This document shows positions 45,198 to 56,297 of a DNA stretch of 64,000 bases, in pieces. Source of the DNA: Allorhizobium undicola ORS 992 = ATCC 700741 (lineage in GTDB: Bacteria; Pseudomonadota; Alphaproteobacteria; Rhizobiales; Rhizobiaceae); assembly GCF_000621665.1 (NCBI RefSeq), contig NZ_JHXQ01000007.1, positions 106,605 to 170,604 of the forward strand, written 5' to 3'. Under the pieces are notes generated by a model. It saw only the letters and a program-made list of their open reading frames with translations. It did not search any database and was not told where the DNA came from. The translations under genes were made by a program, and so were the position numbers. The first letter of the stretch is position 1, and the number at the start of each line of letters is the position of its first letter.

Positions 45198-46220
45198 CTA
45201 ACTCCGGTTTTCCTTTTCCTGCCAGCGGCGCCTTGCGCGCCACAATGCCGTTGAATCGGCATAGCCGGCGGATTGGGCGGCGCGTTTGTGACTGCTGCCC
45301 TGTTGCGACAGATGCAGTTCGGCAATGACCTGACGGTGTTCCTGAAGCAGGTCGCGCAAACTCGTGCCTTCCTCGCTCAGCTTGCGCTGGAGCGTGCGAG
45401 CAGAAAGGTTGAGATCGGCCGCGACAGAGGCAAGGGTGATTGTTTTGTGTCCCAGTGAAATGGCAATGAGCGCTTTGACTTTCCCGGTCAGGCTCTTGGA
45501 ATGGCCGTCTGCCTGAACGAGATCGCCGATATGGCGTTCCAGAACACTTAAAAGTGCCGTATCTTCCAGACGATGGCATTTTTCGGCCTGATTGCGCTCT
45601 GTCACCAGTCGATTGCAGGGCTGATCGAACAGGAGGGGTGCGCGAAACAGGGACTGAAGCGCCCTCACGTCACGTGGCGCGCAATGCTCGAAATGCACTT
45701 CCAGCGGCCTCCAGCCCGGCGAAAAGCAGCTGCGGACAAGCTGGCAACTGGCTGCCATGGTAAACTCGCTTTCCTGGCGGCGTGGCCATAAGGCCGGATC
45801 GGCCAGATCATAGGTCCAGATGAGACGGTCGCCATCCTCGATCAGGCCGGTATTGGTTCCTCCCTGGATGCCATTGACATATTTTGACAGTTTCTCCAGC
45901 CCATTGCGAATGCTGGCTGAAAGAGCAAAGACCATGCCCGTGGGGCCGGCATCTGCGGGCCGGAAGGCAAAACCCAGCCGGGCACCGAAGCAGGGATCGC
46001 GGACAAGCAGGGCCGCCTCTTCGAAGAAAGCGACATAACGCGACATCGGCACCAGTGCGTAAGGATCTTGCAGCTGGCTGCGCATGATGCCGTGGCTGGC
46101 CATCAGCAGATCGGTTTTGCCGGTCATGGCATCAAGCCTCTGCACGATCGGCAACAGGACAGAGGCGCGAATGGACGCAATTGGCGGCATTGCGCTGCCT
46201 AAACTGGTTGCACTTGCCAT
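45198..46220 (-). CDS. AraC-family regulator, OruR/ArgR-like
   Basis: A 340-residue regulator. The N-terminal arabinose_bd-type domain of the OruR group runs from residue 20 to about 200 (MTGKTDLLMASHGIMRSQLQ, MSRYVAFFEEAALLVRDPCF). The C-terminal HTH_AraC reads TLASVAADLNLSARTLQRKL and GYADSTALWRARRRWQEK. The group often controls amino acid or amine catabolism. It diverges from the amine permease/oxidase genes across 182 bases, so these are the probable targets. Confidence 0.85.
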   Translation of the reverse strand: MASATSLGSAMPPIASIRASVLLPIVQRLDAMTGKTDLLMASHGIMRSQLQDPYALVPMSRYVAFFEEAALLVRDPCFGARLGFAFRPADAGPTGMVFALSASIRNGLEKLSKYVNGIQGGTNTGLIEDGDRLIWTYDLADPALWPRRQESEFTMAASCQLVRSCFSPGWRPLEVHFEHCAPRDVRALQSLFRAPLLFDQPCNRLVTERNQAEKCHRLEDTALLSVLERHIGDLVQADGHSKSLTGKVKALIAISLGHKTITLASVAADLNLSARTLQRKLSEEGTSLRDLLQEHRQVIAELHLSQQGSSHKRAAQSAGYADSTALWRARRRWQEKENRS

Positions 46221-46402
46221 TTAATCCGTCTCCAGCTCCGGTGTTGGCGTGAAGGATCGAAACATTGGCGCAACAAGCAATTTCAGTGCCATCCAATCCC
46301 GAACATGATTGATGAAAATCAACCGGAAGGCGGTCTCGCGAGCCGTTTTCATAACAAAGAGCTGGAACGTCCGGTTTGCCGGCCGTGCCAGGAGGGGTTT
46401 TC

Positions 46403-47839
46403 ATGACATCACAAACCGGCCTTTCCTCCGAGGGCAAGCTGTCGAAAAATTCCGTCGGCCTTGCTCATATCGTTTTCTTCGTCGTGGCTGCCGCAGCACC
46501 GCTGACGGCGGTCGTCGGCGCCACGCCGGCGGCCTTCGCCTTCGGCAATGGCGCGGGTGTTCCGGGGGCCTTCGTGCTGTCCGGTGCGCTTTATCTGCTG
46601 TTTGCCGTGGGTTTTGCCACCATGAGCCGTTATGTCGGCAGTGCGGGTGGCTTTTACACCTATATCGCCCAGGGACTGGGCAAGCCTGCCGCCATTGGCG
46701 GGGCGATGATGGCGCTGGTGGCCTATAGCGCCATCCAGCTCGCCGTCTACGGGCTGTTCGGGGTTTTCATGGTGGGAGCCATGCAGCCCCTGGGTATCGA
46801 GGCGCCATGGTTCGTCTGGTCTTTCGTGCTGCTTGCCATCGTTCTGGTTTGCGGTCAGCGCAATATCGCCTTTTCCGGCGCCATTCTCGGGGTCTGCATG
46901 ATTGGCGAGATCGTCATCCTGCTGCTGCTGGATCTCGCCATTCTGCACCACGGCAGCGCAGGCGGTTTCAGCCTGTCCTCTTTCACGCCGTCGGTCGTAT
47001 TCCAGCCCGGTCTCGGCGTGGCGCTGGTCTTCGTTCTCGGCTCTTTCATCGGCTTCGAGGCAACGACGATTTTCGGTGAAGAGGCGGAAAATCCCGACAG
47101 GACCATTCCGCGCGCGACCTATCTGGCCGTGATCCTGATTACCGGCTTCTACGCCTTTTCCACCTGGGCCATCGTGCAATATTACGGTGCGGATAAGGTG
47201 CAGGAAGCTGCCGCCGGCAATATCGAAGGCTTTTATTTCCAGGCTGCCGAAACCCTGCTGGGGAGCTGGTCGGTGCAGGCCATGAATGTGCTGCTGATTA
47301 CCAGCCTGTTTGCCTGTGTCCTGTCTTTCCATAACACCATCAACCGCTATTTCTTCGCTCTCGGGCGGGAAGGCGTCATTCTGCGGGCGCTCGGCGCCGT
47401 TCATGCCCGTCACGGTTCGCCGCATGTGGCAGGTCTCGTGCAAAGCGGTCTTGCCGCGATCGTCCTGGGGCTTTTCGTAGCCGCAGGGGCCGATCCTTAT
47501 GCCGTGGTCTTTTCCTGGATGGCGGCGCTTTCTGTCATCGGCATTCTGGCGGTACAGATCATGGTGTGCCTTGCGGTCGTGATGTTCTTTCGCAAGATGG
47601 AAAATCGACCGGATGTCTGGAAGGTGCTGGTGGCGCCGCTTGTCTCCCTGATCGGGCTTGCGGGCGGACTGCTTCTGGTGATCGGCAACCTCTCGCTTCT
47701 GGCCGGTTCCGACAGCATGATTGTCCAGGCCTTTCCCTATCTCATGCTGCTGGTCGGTCTGGTTGGTGCGGCTTTCGCTCTTCAGATCAAGGGGTCGCGT
47801 CCGGAGCTTTATGCCGCGCTTGGAAAGGCATTCGAATGA
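46403..47839 (+). CDS. APC-family amino acid/amine permease
   Basis: The ATG follows CCAGGAGGGG and gives 478 residues. About 12 membrane helices, the first with GLAHIVFFVVAAAAPLTAVV and the motif LGSFIGFEATTIFGEEAENP, a hallmark of the APC superfamily. It imports amino acids or amines with protons. The copper amine oxidase gene 290 bases downstream suggests an amine substrate. The AraC regulator lies divergently. Its stop overlaps the start of a 63-codon frame. Confidence 0.88.
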   Translation: MTSQTGLSSEGKLSKNSVGLAHIVFFVVAAAAPLTAVVGATPAAFAFGNGAGVPGAFVLSGALYLLFAVGFATMSRYVGSAGGFYTYIAQGLGKPAAIGGAMMALVAYSAIQLAVYGLFGVFMVGAMQPLGIEAPWFVWSFVLLAIVLVCGQRNIAFSGAILGVCMIGEIVILLLLDLAILHHGSAGGFSLSSFTPSVVFQPGLGVALVFVLGSFIGFEATTIFGEEAENPDRTIPRATYLAVILITGFYAFSTWAIVQYYGADKVQEAAAGNIEGFYFQAAETLLGSWSVQAMNVLLITSLFACVLSFHNTINRYFFALGREGVILRALGAVHARHGSPHVAGLVQSGLAAIVLGLFVAAGADPYAVVFSWMAALSVIGILAVQIMVCLAVVMFFRKMENRPDVWKVLVAPLVSLIGLAGGLLLVIGNLSLLAGSDSMIVQAFPYLMLLVGLVGAAFALQIKGSRPELYAALGKAFE

Positions 47840-48027
47840 CGACGCTTCGCCACCTTTCGCAAGAACGGCTTTTGAGCCTGCTTCTTCCGTTGCTCTGCGT
47901 TGCAACGCTTACCGTTGCCATCGAGACCCACCGGCTTTGCGATTTCTTCTGCGTGCACGAGGCCCTGTCGGCAGAGACCCCGATGCCTGCGGACATCTGC
48001 TCCAGCAGTACGATGCGAACGCGCTGA
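47836..48027 (+). CDS. Candidate 63-residue coupled small protein
   Basis: An ATGA overlap links it to the permease stop. The frame starts MTTLRHLSQERLLSLLLPLL, with one hydrophobic stretch, then polar residues and three cysteines. There is no separate ribosome site, and no family match. It may be a coupled accessory peptide or simply a chance frame. The next 100 bases before the oxidase gene show nothing. Confidence 0.35.
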   Translation: MTTLRHLSQERLLSLLLPLLCVATLTVAIETHRLCDFFCVHEALSAETPMPADICSSSTMRTR

Positions 48028-48129
48028 ATAGCTCCACCATCGAGCGCTCCTGCGGGGCGCCCTTTCATCCATTCTCTTCAAACACGGTCCGCATTTTTTG
48101 CGACCCTCCTGCTCAGGACATGTAAACTC

Positions 48130-50127
48130 ATGGACGCTCGTGTTTCCCTAACACACCCTCTCGATCCGCTTTCCCTTGCTGAAATTTCCCAGGCCGTTGC
48201 CCTTCTCAAAGAACAGCGGCAACTGCCGGACACCATAAGATTTCCCATCATCAGGCTCGAGGAGCCGGATAAGGCCGCCCTTGCCGCCTACAGGCAGGGC
48301 GAGAAACTGCCGCGCCTGGCTTTCATTCTGTCGCTCGATCTAACCTCGGGCGAGACCTTCGAATCGCTTGTGGACCTGACGGCCGAATGCGTTACCGCGC
48401 ATGAGCGGTTGCCGCTCGAACAGGCGCCCTATGGGCAGGCGCCGATCATGCTGTGCGAATTCGAAGCCATTGAAGCCATTGTCAAAGCCGATCCGGCCTG
48501 GATTGCGGCGGTGAAGAAACGCGGCCTGACCGACGAGGATATTCCGCTCATTCAGGTGGATCCTTTCTCGTCGGGCTATTTCGGGCGGGAATTCGAGCGC
48601 GGCAAGCGCATCGTCCGGGCGGTTTCCTTCTGGCGCGGACATGAGCGCGACAATGCCTATGCCCACCCCATCGAGGGCGTGGTCGCGGTGGTGGACCTTG
48701 TCGAGAACAAGGTGGTCGATTTGCATGACGATGAGAAAATCGTGCCGGTGCCGAAGAAAAAGCGCAATTACGGGCGCGAAACCTTTCCCGTGACCCGCGC
48801 CGATCTCAAGCCGCTCAACATCGTACAGCCGGAGGGCGCAAGCTTTACCGTCGATGGCTGGAAGGTCGAGTGGCAGGGCTGGAGTTTTCGCGTCGGCTTC
48901 ACATCCCGCGAGGGTCTGGTGCTGCATGAATTGTCGATGAAGGAGGGCGAAAGGCAGCGTCCCGTCATCTTCCGCGCTTCGGTGACGGAAATGGTGGTGC
49001 CCTATGCCGATCCCAGCGCCAATCATTACTGGAAAAGCGCCTTTGACGCAGGGGAATACGGCCTGGGCCGCCTGGCCAATTGCCTGGAACTCGGCTGCGA
49101 CTGCCTTGGCCACATCCATTATTTCGATGTGCCGGCAGCCGACGATTTCGGCCAGCCCTTCGTGATGAAGAACGCCATTTGTATGCATGAGGAAGACTAC
49201 GGTATTCTCTGGAAACACTACGAATTCCGCAACGGAATTTTCGAAGTTCGCCGTTCCCGCCGTCTGGTCATCTCCTTCTTTGCAACTGTGGGCAATTACG
49301 ACTACGGCTTCTACTGGTATCTCTATCAGGACGGCACGATCCAGCTTGAAGCCAAGCTGACCGGCATCATCCAGACCGCAGCCGTGGCGACGGGAGAAAC
49401 CTACCGATGGGGCGGCATGGTCGATGACAATCTCGGCGGGCCGACGCACCAGCACTTCTTCAATGCCCGCCTGCACATGGACATCGACGGCGGCGGCAAT
49501 ACGGTCACGGAGCACGAATTCCTGCCGCGTCCGTGGGGTGAGGACAACCCTTATGGCAATTCCTTCGATGTGACGACGAAAGTGCTGAAGCGCGAGCGTG
49601 ACAGCCCGGCCATCGCCAATGGTGAAACGGGCCGTTACTGGAAGGTGCAGAACCCTAACGTCAAAAACAGCGTGGGCAAGGCGCCCGGTTACAAGGTGGT
49701 GGTCATGCCCTCGCCTGTCATGCTGGCGCAGGATGATGCAACGGTGGCGCAGCGCGGCGGCTTTGCCAAGAAACACATATGGGTGACGGCCTATGATGCG
49801 AAGGAAAAATATGCCAGCGGCGATTATCCCAATGTTCATGCTGGCGGAGACGGCCTGCCGAAATATGTGCAGCAGAACCGTAATATCGAAAATGCCGATG
49901 TCGTGTTGTGGCATTCCTTCGGCCACACCCATGTCTGCAAGCCGGAGGATTTTCCGATAATGCCGGTGGAATATGCGGGCTTTACCTTAAAGCCGAACGG
50001 CTTCTTCTCCGCCAACATCGCCATGGACCTGGCGCCGGAGAAGAATGGTCACAGCGTCGATAACCGCGAAAACTGCTGCGGTGGAGAGCCCGCCGAAACG
50101 AAAAGCGCAGGCTGCTGCAAGGCCTGA
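48130..50127 (+). CDS. Copper amine oxidase (primary-amine oxidase)
   Basis: A 665-residue enzyme that oxidises primary amines to aldehydes with release of ammonia and hydrogen peroxide. The topaquinone tyrosine lies in TVGNYDYGFYW, copper histidines in GPTHQHFFNARLHMD and FGHTHVCKPEDFPIMP, and the substrate aspartate region in YGLGRLANCLELGCDC. No signal peptide, so a cytoplasmic form as in Arthrobacter-type enzymes. The chain ends with a cysteine-rich tail ENCCGGEP...GCCKA, which is not part of the usual fold and might bind copper. It follows the permease gene in the same direction. Confidence 0.92.
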   Translation: MDARVSLTHPLDPLSLAEISQAVALLKEQRQLPDTIRFPIIRLEEPDKAALAAYRQGEKLPRLAFILSLDLTSGETFESLVDLTAECVTAHERLPLEQAPYGQAPIMLCEFEAIEAIVKADPAWIAAVKKRGLTDEDIPLIQVDPFSSGYFGREFERGKRIVRAVSFWRGHERDNAYAHPIEGVVAVVDLVENKVVDLHDDEKIVPVPKKKRNYGRETFPVTRADLKPLNIVQPEGASFTVDGWKVEWQGWSFRVGFTSREGLVLHELSMKEGERQRPVIFRASVTEMVVPYADPSANHYWKSAFDAGEYGLGRLANCLELGCDCLGHIHYFDVPAADDFGQPFVMKNAICMHEEDYGILWKHYEFRNGIFEVRRSRRLVISFFATVGNYDYGFYWYLYQDGTIQLEAKLTGIIQTAAVATGETYRWGGMVDDNLGGPTHQHFFNARLHMDIDGGGNTVTEHEFLPRPWGEDNPYGNSFDVTTKVLKRERDSPAIANGETGRYWKVQNPNVKNSVGKAPGYKVVVMPSPVMLAQDDATVAQRGGFAKKHIWVTAYDAKEKYASGDYPNVHAGGDGLPKYVQQNRNIENADVVLWHSFGHTHVCKPEDFPIMPVEYAGFTLKPNGFFSANIAMDLAPEKNGHSVDNRENCCGGEPAETKSAGCCKA

Positions 50128-50177
50128 TAGCGGTGATCTTGGAGATGGCTCCGATGTGAAGCATGTGTCGGGCGATG

Positions 50178-50277
50178 TTAGGACGCCAATCTGATCCAAT
50201 CAGATCGGCGCTCTAACCATCTATTTTTGAGCAATATTTCATCGGCCCTCATTTCACTCCGGTCGAATTATTTTTTA
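50178..50277. repeat. Composite palindromic repeat after the amine oxidase
   Basis: TTAGGACGCCAATCTGATCC...CAGATCGGCGCTCTAA (50178-50216) plus TTTCACTCCGGTCGAATTA (about 50250-50270) and a T-run. It spans the gap up to the convergent dap stop. Confidence 0.85.
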
Positions 50278-51771
50278 GAGTGCCCGATGATATTCCACCA
50301 TTCGGGCGCGGCTGAGAATGAGTTCCAGCCGCCGCTCGTCCATGACATGCAAAAGCACCCGCTTGCTCCACGGCCCGTCTTGCAAGCGAAACAGAAAGCA
50401 GCCCCGCCCGAGGGGTTTGAGCGGCATCTGGCGCCGGGTCGGGCCGATGCCCATTGTCACCGTGCCGTCCTGCAATATCAGGCTTGCACCTTCCGGGCTT
50501 TCCCAGCGGCCGTAAAGGGCGGGGTCAAGCGGTTCGTCGAAGGCGGGCAGAAAGCGCCGTGTGGCATGGCCGATGTCGCCAATGATTGCATCGTAGCGCA
50601 TGGTAAGCCGCAAGGGCGAGGTGGAGGAGCGGGAAGAAACCCAGCCATCACCGTCGTCATAAAGCGCATCTTCCGCATCGAGAACTGCGGCCGTCGCACC
50701 CTTGACGACCAGCCAGGACGCGATGTCTTCCTCCAGATAAAACCCGTCTTTCAGCCGCGCGGCGGGGCTGGGCAAGGGCAGGCCATGCAATGCGGCCATG
50801 GCCTCCTGCGCGATCTTCGAGCCATTGGTGTCTTCGCGGTTGGACACGATGACGAAGCCGAGGCTCTTTTCAGGATCCAGCAGGAAACAGGTTTTATAGC
50901 CAGGATGCGAGCCGCCATGGCCGATAAACCGGCGTTTTCCCAAAATCGTTTCGGCAATGCCCAATCCATAGCCGCTGGCGCGGCCATTCTTCAGCAAGCG
51001 GCGCCCGGCCAGCCGGTCCAGCACCTTGCCTTCCACCAGCAGCGCTTCAAGCCAGCGGGCAAGGGAAAGGGCGCTGCCCGTCATGCTGCCGGAGGCGGAA
51101 ATGTGCAGGCCTGCCGCCGACAATTGCCATTTTTCGCCATCATGCCAATAGCCGGGGACAAGGCCCGACACCGGATCGTGCCATACATCGGGTGCGTCGA
51201 AAATGGCACCGACGTCCCGGCCCGCAGCGCGGATATAATCCTTGAAAAACAGTCCCTTGCGTTCAAGAACCGCCTCCACCAGCCGGTAGCCGGTGTTGGA
51301 ATAGGAAATCTCGGTTCCCGCTTCGAAATTCAACCGCGTCTGGCGGGCAAGAAAGTCGAGAAGCGGTTTGGCTTCCGTGCTGGTATAGACGGAGAGGCCG
51401 AGCAGGGTCAGGCATTCGCGGGTGTCCGGCAGGCCGCCGCTCATGTCGAGCGCCTGACCGACGGTGACATCGGCGAGCGGAGACTTCAACGCCGCGAGAT
51501 GATCGCCCAGCTGGTCCTCAAGCGAAATCAGATGCGGATTGGCCAGCACCATGGAGCAGAAGGCATGTTTGGTGACAGAGGCGTAGCGCACGACCGTCTC
51601 GGCCGTAAACGGCTGAAGCGTCGCAAGACTTTCCACCCCGCCTGCCAAGGCAAAGCGTATGCCCTGCCGGTCAAATCCGATGACGGCGCCGCCCGGTTCA
51701 TCGGCCTGCCAGCCGCGGACAAAGCCTTGCGCCTTTTCCTGCGCTTTTTGCCAGTTCAGTTCATTCGTCAT
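50275..51771 (-). CDS. dap: D-aminopeptidase (class C beta-lactamase-like, S12)
   Basis: A 498-residue serine hydrolase with AGGTGA before its ATG. The SxxK motif is in RYASVTKHAFCSMVL, the YxN motif in TEISYSNTGYRLVEAVL, and the HxG element in FIGHGGSHPGYKTCF. A C-terminal two-part beta-barrel extension of about 160 residues is the feature that marks the Ochrobactrum-type D-aminopeptidase, where it blocks the active site to longer peptides. It releases N-terminal D-amino acids from peptides. No signal peptide. Fits use of D-Ala peptides from peptidoglycan, with dipeptidase next to it. Confidence 0.85.
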   Translation of the reverse strand: MTNELNWQKAQEKAQGFVRGWQADEPGGAVIGFDRQGIRFALAGGVESLATLQPFTAETVVRYASVTKHAFCSMVLANPHLISLEDQLGDHLAALKSPLADVTVGQALDMSGGLPDTRECLTLLGLSVYTSTEAKPLLDFLARQTRLNFEAGTEISYSNTGYRLVEAVLERKGLFFKDYIRAAGRDVGAIFDAPDVWHDPVSGLVPGYWHDGEKWQLSAAGLHISASGSMTGSALSLARWLEALLVEGKVLDRLAGRRLLKNGRASGYGLGIAETILGKRRFIGHGGSHPGYKTCFLLDPEKSLGFVIVSNREDTNGSKIAQEAMAALHGLPLPSPAARLKDGFYLEEDIASWLVVKGATAAVLDAEDALYDDGDGWVSSRSSTSPLRLTMRYDAIIGDIGHATRRFLPAFDEPLDPALYGRWESPEGASLILQDGTVTMGIGPTRRQMPLKPLGRGCFLFRLQDGPWSKRVLLHVMDERRLELILSRARMVEYHRAL

Positions 51772-51840
51772 GCGTCACCTGTATTCGTTTGCCGGTTTGG
51801 TTAGCAGGATTGATGGCGATGACCAATGCTGTTTGGGCAT

Positions 51841-51946
51841 TTACAGCGCCGTGCGTTTTATCAAGCGCACAAAGGACGCTGTAACACTTTAAATCTGCTG
51901 CATAATTTTCACCTTAAATCGATTCCGATTTAAGGAATTATGCAGT
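51841..51946. repeat. Composite palindromic repeat (reverse orientation)
   Basis: TTACAGCGCCGTGCG...GGACGCTGTAA, then AATCTGCTGCATAATTTTC...GGAATTATGCAG: the element of 40064 in reverse. It fills most of the gap 51772-52031 between the divergent dap and dipeptidase genes. Confidence 0.88.
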
Positions 51947-52031
51947 AACCCATCTGATCGCAAGGGCAGGAAAATGCTTCAAACTTGCCGGTTCGGGCGT
52001 TACACAGAGGCCTGCTTGAAAGGAAATATCC

Positions 52032-53069
52032 ATGTCTTCTGCCCTCACGCCGCTGTTCTTCGATGGACATAACGATACGCTGCTGCGCCTGCTGCATTCC
52101 GGCAAGGCGGATCCGGCGGGACGCTTTCTGCAAGGCGATGGCGAGGGGCATATCGACCTGCCACGGGCCATATCGGCAGGGTTGGGCGGTGGTTTATGCG
52201 CGATTTTCGTTCCATCGCCAGCCGGTCTGGATGCGGAGAAAAATTTTCTGCCGCCCGCTCAGCCGGAGGCGCTGAACAGGACGCTGGCCATGGCGCGGCT
52301 GTTGTTCGAGATCGAAGCCAGATCGGCGGGCGGGGTCAGTGTTTGCCGTTCGGCGGCAGATATTCGCGCCGCCTTTCAGCGCCAAAGCTTTGCCGCTCTG
52401 CTGCATATCGAGGGTGTTGAGGCAATCGGTGCCGATCTCGATGCGCTTTACGTGCTGCATCAGGCGGGCCTTCGCTCACTCGGACCAGTGTGGAGCAGGC
52501 CGAATATCTTTGCCCATGGCGTGCCGTTCCGCTTTCCCGCGTCACCCGATATTGGGCCGGGCTTGACCGAGGCGGGCAAGGATCTTGTCCGCGCCTGCAA
52601 CGAGCTGAAGATCGTGATCGATCTCTCGCATATGAACGAGCAGGGCTTCTGGGACATCGCCAAACTCAGCACGGCTCCGCTCATCGCCACCCATTCCAAT
52701 GCCCATGCGCTCTCGCCCCACAGCCGGAACCTGACGGATCGCCAGCTCGATGCCATTCGTGATTCGCGCGGCGTGGTCGGGGTGAATTTCGGCGTGCTGT
52801 TCCTGCGGGACGATGGGGTAAAGAACCCCGAGACGCCGCTCGACATCCTGTTGAATCACATCGATTATCTGGTGAAACGCCTCGGCGTGGACCATGTTGC
52901 GCTGGGCTCGGATTTCGACGGCACCACCATCCCCGCCGCCATGGGCGACGTAAGCGGCCTGAGGCTGATTGCCGAAGGTCTCGTTTCTCGCGGTTATGAT
53001 GCGGAAACCATTGATAAAATCTGCCACGGCAATTGGCTCTCCGTGCTGGAGCGCAGTCTCGGCGCTTGA
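52032..53069 (+). CDS. Membrane/renal-type dipeptidase (M19)
   Basis: A 345-residue zinc metalloenzyme with AAAGGAAATATCC before the ATG. Motifs: FFDGHNDTLLRL (first His-x-Asp), LLHIEGVEAIG (bridging Glu), VIDLSHMNEQGFWDIA and ATHSNAHALSPHSRN (further His), and HVALGSDFDGT. It cleaves dipeptides with D- or L- C-terminal residues. No secretion signal or membrane helix, so cytoplasmic. It diverges from the D-aminopeptidase gene and leads into the thiC leader region. Confidence 0.9.
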   Translation: MSSALTPLFFDGHNDTLLRLLHSGKADPAGRFLQGDGEGHIDLPRAISAGLGGGLCAIFVPSPAGLDAEKNFLPPAQPEALNRTLAMARLLFEIEARSAGGVSVCRSAADIRAAFQRQSFAALLHIEGVEAIGADLDALYVLHQAGLRSLGPVWSRPNIFAHGVPFRFPASPDIGPGLTEAGKDLVRACNELKIVIDLSHMNEQGFWDIAKLSTAPLIATHSNAHALSPHSRNLTDRQLDAIRDSRGVVGVNFGVLFLRDDGVKNPETPLDILLNHIDYLVKRLGVDHVALGSDFDGTTIPAAMGDVSGLRLIAEGLVSRGYDAETIDKICHGNWLSVLERSLGA

Positions 53070-53104
53070 CGGCGGGGCTTTTTTGGCCTTACGATTTGTG
53101 CATT

Positions 53105-55129
<2,025 letters not shown>

Positions 55130-55130
55130 C

Positions 55131-56099
55131 ATGACCATTCTGATCAAGGGGGCCGGCGTCGCCGGCCTCACCGCCGCCTTTGAGCTGGTATCCCACGGCT
55201 TCAGGGTGGAGGTTTACGAAAAAGCGGAGGAGGTTGGTCATGGTGCCTCCCATTACGCAGGCGGCATGTTGGCGCCCTGGTGCGAACGGGAAACGGCGGA
55301 AGAGGCGGTGTTGACACTGGGCCAAAGCGCTGCCGACTGGTGGGAAAAGGCGCTGCCCGGTCAGGTCAGCCGCAAGGGAACGCTGGTGCTTTCCACTGAG
55401 CGCGACCAAAGCGATCTGAAGCGCTTTGCGAGCCGCACGACGGGCCATCAATGGGTGGACGCCGCAGGCATCGCGGCCCTGGAACCGGCCCTTGAGGGTC
55501 GTTTCAATCGGGGTCTGTTTTTCGCGGGCGAAGCGCATCTTGATCCGCGAAGAGCATTGCAGGGCCTTTATGCTGCGCTTCTTGCCAGTGGTGTTCGCTT
55601 TCGATTTGGCGCGGAACCGGCAGGTCTTTACGCCTGCACCATCGATTGTACGGGCGCTGCGGCCATGGGCAATCTTTCCGGCCTGCGCGGGGTGCGGGGG
55701 GAGATGATCTACCTTGAAACGAAGGAGGTCACTCTTTCGCGCCCTGTCCGTCTGCTGCATCCGCGCCATCCGCTTTATATCGTGCCGCGTGACGGCCATC
55801 GCTTCATGGTGGGGGCGACGATGATCGAGGCGGACGATGGCGGGCCGATCAGCGCCCGTTCGCTGATGGAATTTCTCAATGCCGCCTATGCCCTGCATCC
55901 GGCCTTCGGCGAGGCGCGCGTGGTGGAAACCGGCGTCGGCATCCGCCCGGCTTTTGCCGATAACCTGCCGCGTGTGGTTAAAACACAGCAAGGCTTTGCC
56001 ATTGCGGGACTGCACCGGCACGGCTTTCTGCTGGCGCCTGCCATGGCGCGGCAGCTGGCCGAGAAGCTGTCCGTCAATGACCGAAGGAAAAGCGCATGA
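55131..56099 (+). CDS. thiO: Glycine oxidase ThiO
   Basis: A 322-residue FAD enzyme whose ATG follows thiC by one base and GGAGAATGAC. The FAD motif is GAGVAGLTAAFELVSHGFRV, with HGASHYAGGMLAPWCE as second contact. The C-terminal end ETGVGIRPAFADNLPRV and IAGLHRHGFLLAPAMA closes the FAD site. It oxidises glycine to iminoacetate (dehydroglycine), the donor for the thiazole ring. In rhizobia thiO stands in the same place in thiCOGE. It overlaps thiS by an ATGA. Confidence 0.9.
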   Translation: MTILIKGAGVAGLTAAFELVSHGFRVEVYEKAEEVGHGASHYAGGMLAPWCERETAEEAVLTLGQSAADWWEKALPGQVSRKGTLVLSTERDQSDLKRFASRTTGHQWVDAAGIAALEPALEGRFNRGLFFAGEAHLDPRRALQGLYAALLASGVRFRFGAEPAGLYACTIDCTGAAAMGNLSGLRGVRGEMIYLETKEVTLSRPVRLLHPRHPLYIVPRDGHRFMVGATMIEADDGGPISARSLMEFLNAAYALHPAFGEARVVETGVGIRPAFADNLPRVVKTQQGFAIAGLHRHGFLLAPAMARQLAEKLSVNDRRKSA

Positions 56100-56296
56100 T
56101 CGGCGTGATCGTCAATGGCGAGGCGCAGGATTGCGCTGCCCGTACTCTTTCAGATTTGCTCGCCGAGCTTGCTTATGAAGGTGAATGGCTGGCCACCGCC
56201 GTCAATGGCGAGCTGGTGCATCGCGAGGAGCGGGCGGATTGGTCACTCAAGCCGGGAGATCGGGTGGAAATCCTGTCTCCCATGCAGGGAGGTTGA
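56096..56296 (+). CDS. thiS: Sulfur carrier protein ThiS
   Basis: A 66-residue ubiquitin-like protein that ends in GG (SPMQGG), the residue pair that is adenylated and thiocarboxylated to carry sulfur to thiazole synthase. It begins [20 protein letters not shown]. The ATG overlaps the thiO stop. thiG starts one base after its stop. No thiF is next to it, so its activating enzyme must be elsewhere (for example MoeB/ThiF). Confidence 0.93.
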   Translation: MIGVIVNGEAQDCAARTLSDLLAELAYEGEWLATAVNGELVHREERADWSLKPGDRVEILSPMQGG

Positions 56297-56297
56297 T

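Noticed and set aside
46409..47905. 498-codon minus-strand frame opposite the APC permease
   Set aside because: Highly polar, charged product, antisense to a helix-rich permease; typical shadow.
48340..49932. 530-codon minus-strand frame opposite the copper amine oxidase
   Set aside because: Shadow of a gene with clear cofactor and metal motifs.
50227..51804. 525-codon plus-strand frame opposite dap
   Set aside because: The minus strand carries all serine hydrolase motifs; the frame runs through a palindromic repeat and lacks any motif.
51659..51892. 77-codon frame ending in KRTKDAVTL
   Set aside because: Antisense to dap and ending in a repeat; the shared tail reflects the repeat, not a gene.
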